Assembly: GCA_021613535.1 (NCBI GenBank)
Contig: CP075494.1
Location: forward strand, 11,904,001 to 11,968,000
Reading direction: 5' to 3'
DNA length: 64,000 nt
DNA from: Adineta vaga
Taxonomy: Eukaryota; Rotifera
Shown here: positions 61,387-64,000 of the stretch, piece after piece
Layout of the letters: each line of letters begins with the position of its first letter
Position numbering within the stretch: the stretch's first letter is position 1
The notes under the pieces: generated by a model
Told to the model about the DNA's origin: nothing
The model's database searches: none
Seen by the model: the letters and a program-made list of their open reading frames with translations, nothing else
Translations under genes and position numbers: made by a program

Positions 61387-63786
61387 TTATTGATGATATT
61401 GATGATAGAGCGCTAATGTTGCTACTGTATCACCATAATCAGTATTTGTAGTTGCGGCTGGTGGTGGTGCTTGATTACCAGCTGTCCAATTATCATTGGC
61501 GGCAGCCCATGTTGAACCACCATTATTACTTGCATATGTTCTTCCATCATTATTTGCGTTACCTGCTGAATAATCCTGTCCTTCTTGATTAGTATAAGTC
61601 GATGGTGATTGTGTTGGATAATGTGCAATTGGATTTGAAACAATTGCACCTGAATTTCTTGCATATGTTTCATATGCTTGTCGATTATAATCATTAGCAT
61701 TGGCAATAACTGATGTTTTATTTGTTGGTTGATTGGATAAAAATGTAACAATAATAAATTCAATTTCATCTGTACATGGATTACAAAATGCGTATGTTGA
61801 TGTTTTTAATGAAACATATTCTGTGTCAATATTTGAACGAAAACGTATGATAATATTCGTTAAATTCGATGATGTATTTGACATATTCTTTTGTGTCACT
61901 GTTCGTTTATAAAGCTCTTGAAATTTGATTTGATCATCCGGATGTATTTGTTCATAGATGATTTTATGCAATAATTCATGTGTTTTATAGCCAATAATTG
62001 GTGTACAACGTTGATCAATAAATAAAATTTCACCTGTATCACTATGACAACGGCATGTAAATTCAGTTGTAATCGAATTTAATGAAGATATTGAACTATT
62101 CGTTAGATCATTGACATTTGGTGCACAAGAATTTTGTATACGTGCAATAGCAATAAAAGCCATTTGACCATTGGAATTTGATGATGATGATGGATTATCG
62201 TGATGTGATGATGGATGATGATGAATATTTAAATTACGAATATAACCACTTATGTGTACAACTTCATAGAGATTACCATCAATGGATGGACCTAGAGAAG
62301 TCCGATGGCGGCGACGTAAAATACATGGATTGATAAATGGATTTTGATGTGTAGGATCGAGTGGATTTGTTGATCCAACTCGTAAACGACAGATAAATGA
62401 GCGTTTTGAACTAACTAAAATGAAAAGAAAAGTTATATTGTATGTACAACAAAGGCAATTGAATTTTTTGAATGATAAGTCTTCGTAGATTTTTGTCCAT
62501 ATCTATCTCTCTACTAAGAAAAATAACTTACCTAATCGAGCACCTGTAGAATGTCCATCCTTTTTGACTGTGCCAGTTTTCAAATCTAAGACTCTTCCAC
62601 TATTATTGCCATTTGGACTTCCATCTTGTGGTTGTAAATTTAATTGCTCACGAACTTTTTCAACATCATCAGGATGTACAAAATCTAGAAAGATAAAACA
62701 AGAATTCGTATTGAAAAGATGAAATTTAAGAAATTTTTATTCATCTTTTACCATAAAAATATCGTGAATACCAATCTTGACATGTATATGAAAGTATATG
62801 TTGAATTGCGTCACTTATATAGATAATTCGTAGATTGTCACAATTTAATGCAAAGAGAAATGCATCACATGATTCAACCATAAGATATTTCAATTCTTGA
62901 TCATTTAAAAATGATGGTTTATGCAAATCAAGTTGTTGTTGTTGCGGCATTTGTGATGGATTTAATGATAATGAATTGTTATTTGTACGTAATGTTTTCA
63001 TAAATTGTGCGGCCATACGTAAAATTGTTAATTTATCTGGTTTACGTGCTAAATTTGAACATGCAGGAACCATGTCACATAATTCAGCAAAATATGTAGC
63101 CATTTTTATACGACGACGACGTTCAATTTCACAATGATTTTCACGTGCTTGTTTTTCTTTATCTTCATCTCCGCCTGTACCTCCACTATGTGAATGATTA
63201 TTTGACATCATAACATTTGGCATAGGAGCACCGCGTAAATAGCATTTATTTTCTTCATCGTCATCATCATCATCATCATCAAGATCATCATCGTTTGCCT
63301 GAAATAAATCAAATAGAAGAAGACAATTTTAAATTTAAAATGACTTACCATTTTACGTTTTCCGCCAGCTTTATTTGCTACAGTATTGCCAGGTAATTTT
63401 TCTGAACCAGTAGCATTTCGTTTTCGTTGACCTGCTTTACGTGATGATTCAATTGAACTCGATGATGATGCTACAGAGGGTGATGATGTATTAAAATCTG
63501 CATGATGTGGATGATGATTTAATCCTGTTGTTGTGGGATAGAATCCTGTCGTTTGTTGAACATGAAGAAGTTGTTGCGATGGCAAGGGATGACCATAATA
63601 ATGTTGATATTGACCTACGGCTGGTACTGATGGCGCAGATGAAGCAGCAGCAGCCACAACAGCAACGGCTGCATATGCAGCATTTGTATTTTGATTCAGG
63701 TATGGATGTTGAATAATTGATCCGGATGAATTGGCCATATCATCATTGGAAGGTACACCCTCATTTCCATAATTAATAGAAGACAT
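61387..63786 (-). CDS. ARNT: ARNT, bHLH-PAS transcription factor
   Basis: Class II bHLH-PAS partner (HIF-1beta type) that dimerises with AHR, HIF-alpha and SIM proteins. First exon MSSINYGNEG... is Ala/Ser/His-rich with a basic KRKRN-like patch. An Asp run follows, then the basic region KQARENHCEIERRRRIKMATY with helix ELCDMVPACSNLARKPDKLTILRMAAQFMK. PAS-A: KPSFLNDQELKYLMVESCDAFLF, then VHPDDVEKVREQL, GRVLDLKTGTVKKDG and SSKRSFICRLRVG. PAS-B: EFTCRCHSDTGEILFIDQRC, GYKTHELL, IHPDDQIKFQEL and CNPCTDEIEFIIVT. The tail is Asn/Gly/Tyr/Pro-rich. Agreement in LDLKTGTVKK and PAS-B favours ARNT over BMAL/cycle. Five or more exons. Confidence 0.95.
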
Positions 63787-64000
63787 AATGAAAGAAAAAA
63801 AGAATTAAGGTCGATAAGCGATATAATAACGGCTAATATCAACTTTATCTGAAAATAAAACAGATGAAAATTTATGAAATGAAAGATAAAATAAATGTTG
63901 TTGCTGATTTAGTTTTATTTCTTTTTTTTTACTATCATACTTTTTTTTTCTTCTTTGGCATTATTTTTTTTTGTGTATCTATCACGGTTCTTGGAAAAAA
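63787..64000. other. ARNT 5' flank
   Basis: AT-rich upstream sequence of ARNT to the window edge; pyrimidine runs near 63920-63955 on the plus strand. Any 5' UTR exon is not resolvable. Confidence 0.4.

Noticed and set aside
63240-63300. Possible trinucleotide-repeat element in ARNT
   Set aside because: It is simply the codon run for a conserved acidic Asp/Glu patch; no sign of expansion beyond the coding exon.

Overview
This window is nuclear DNA from a small-genome animal. It is AT-rich and gene-dense, with animal gene families (ARNT, METTL14, TRPM, doublecortin-like kinase, Kv channels, VAMP, rhodopsin-type GPCRs). Most introns are only about 50-70 nt, with GT...AG ends. Single-exon genes that look unlike their neighbours are scattered among the intron-rich ones. 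The overall style fits a rotifer, most likely a bdelloid; that assignment is inference, because no rRNA or mitochondrial marker is present. I assembled most gene models by hand by matching splice phases, and for most of them the exon lengths sum to a multiple of three.

Layout. 0.5-6.4 kb: a Gly/Met-repeat protein (+), then RRP8 (-) and a 14-exon SLC7 cationic amino acid transporter (-). 7.4-13.4 kb: METTL14 (+), a Mn-type cation diffusion facilitator (-) and a KCNQ-like channel (+). 13.8-17.6 kb: a mitochondrial protein with a MIC60-like N-terminus and LEA-like repeats (+), ATP synthase subunit d (+) and a secreted alpha/beta hydrolase (-). 18.0-23.7 kb: a 24-exon TRPM channel (-). 24.0-26.7 kb: an FN3-like protein (+) and a membrane-anchored trypsin-like protease (+). 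26.9-30.8 kb: a DCLK kinase (-). 31.9-34.5 kb: two tandem GPCRs (+). 34.6-43.4 kb: VAMP (-), an NmrA-like protein (+), ZNF330 (-), NUDC (-), RPS28 (+) and a Kv3-like channel with an abnormal filter (-). 45-50.5 kb: an unknown protein, a Shisa-like membrane protein and a GPCR, all (+). 50.6-60.7 kb: an unknown Ser/Thr-rich protein, TMX1, an EEP-fold hydrolase, a FUT8-like fucosyltransferase, adenylate kinase 2 and a glycosyltransferase-like protein, all (-). 61.4-63.8 kb: ARNT (-).

There is no operon-like logic. Several pairs share short divergent promoter regions (VAMP/NmrA-like, TRPM/FN3, CDF/KCNQ) and one convergent pair overlaps in coding sequence. The strongest oddities are the Kv3-like channel with TLGAGD instead of TLGYGD, the MIC60-like/LEA-like mitochondrial protein, a VAMP start codon split by an intron, and a plant-type Mn-CDF with the DxxxD/DxxxD signature. 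No RNA genes, CRISPR arrays or intact transposons were recognised.
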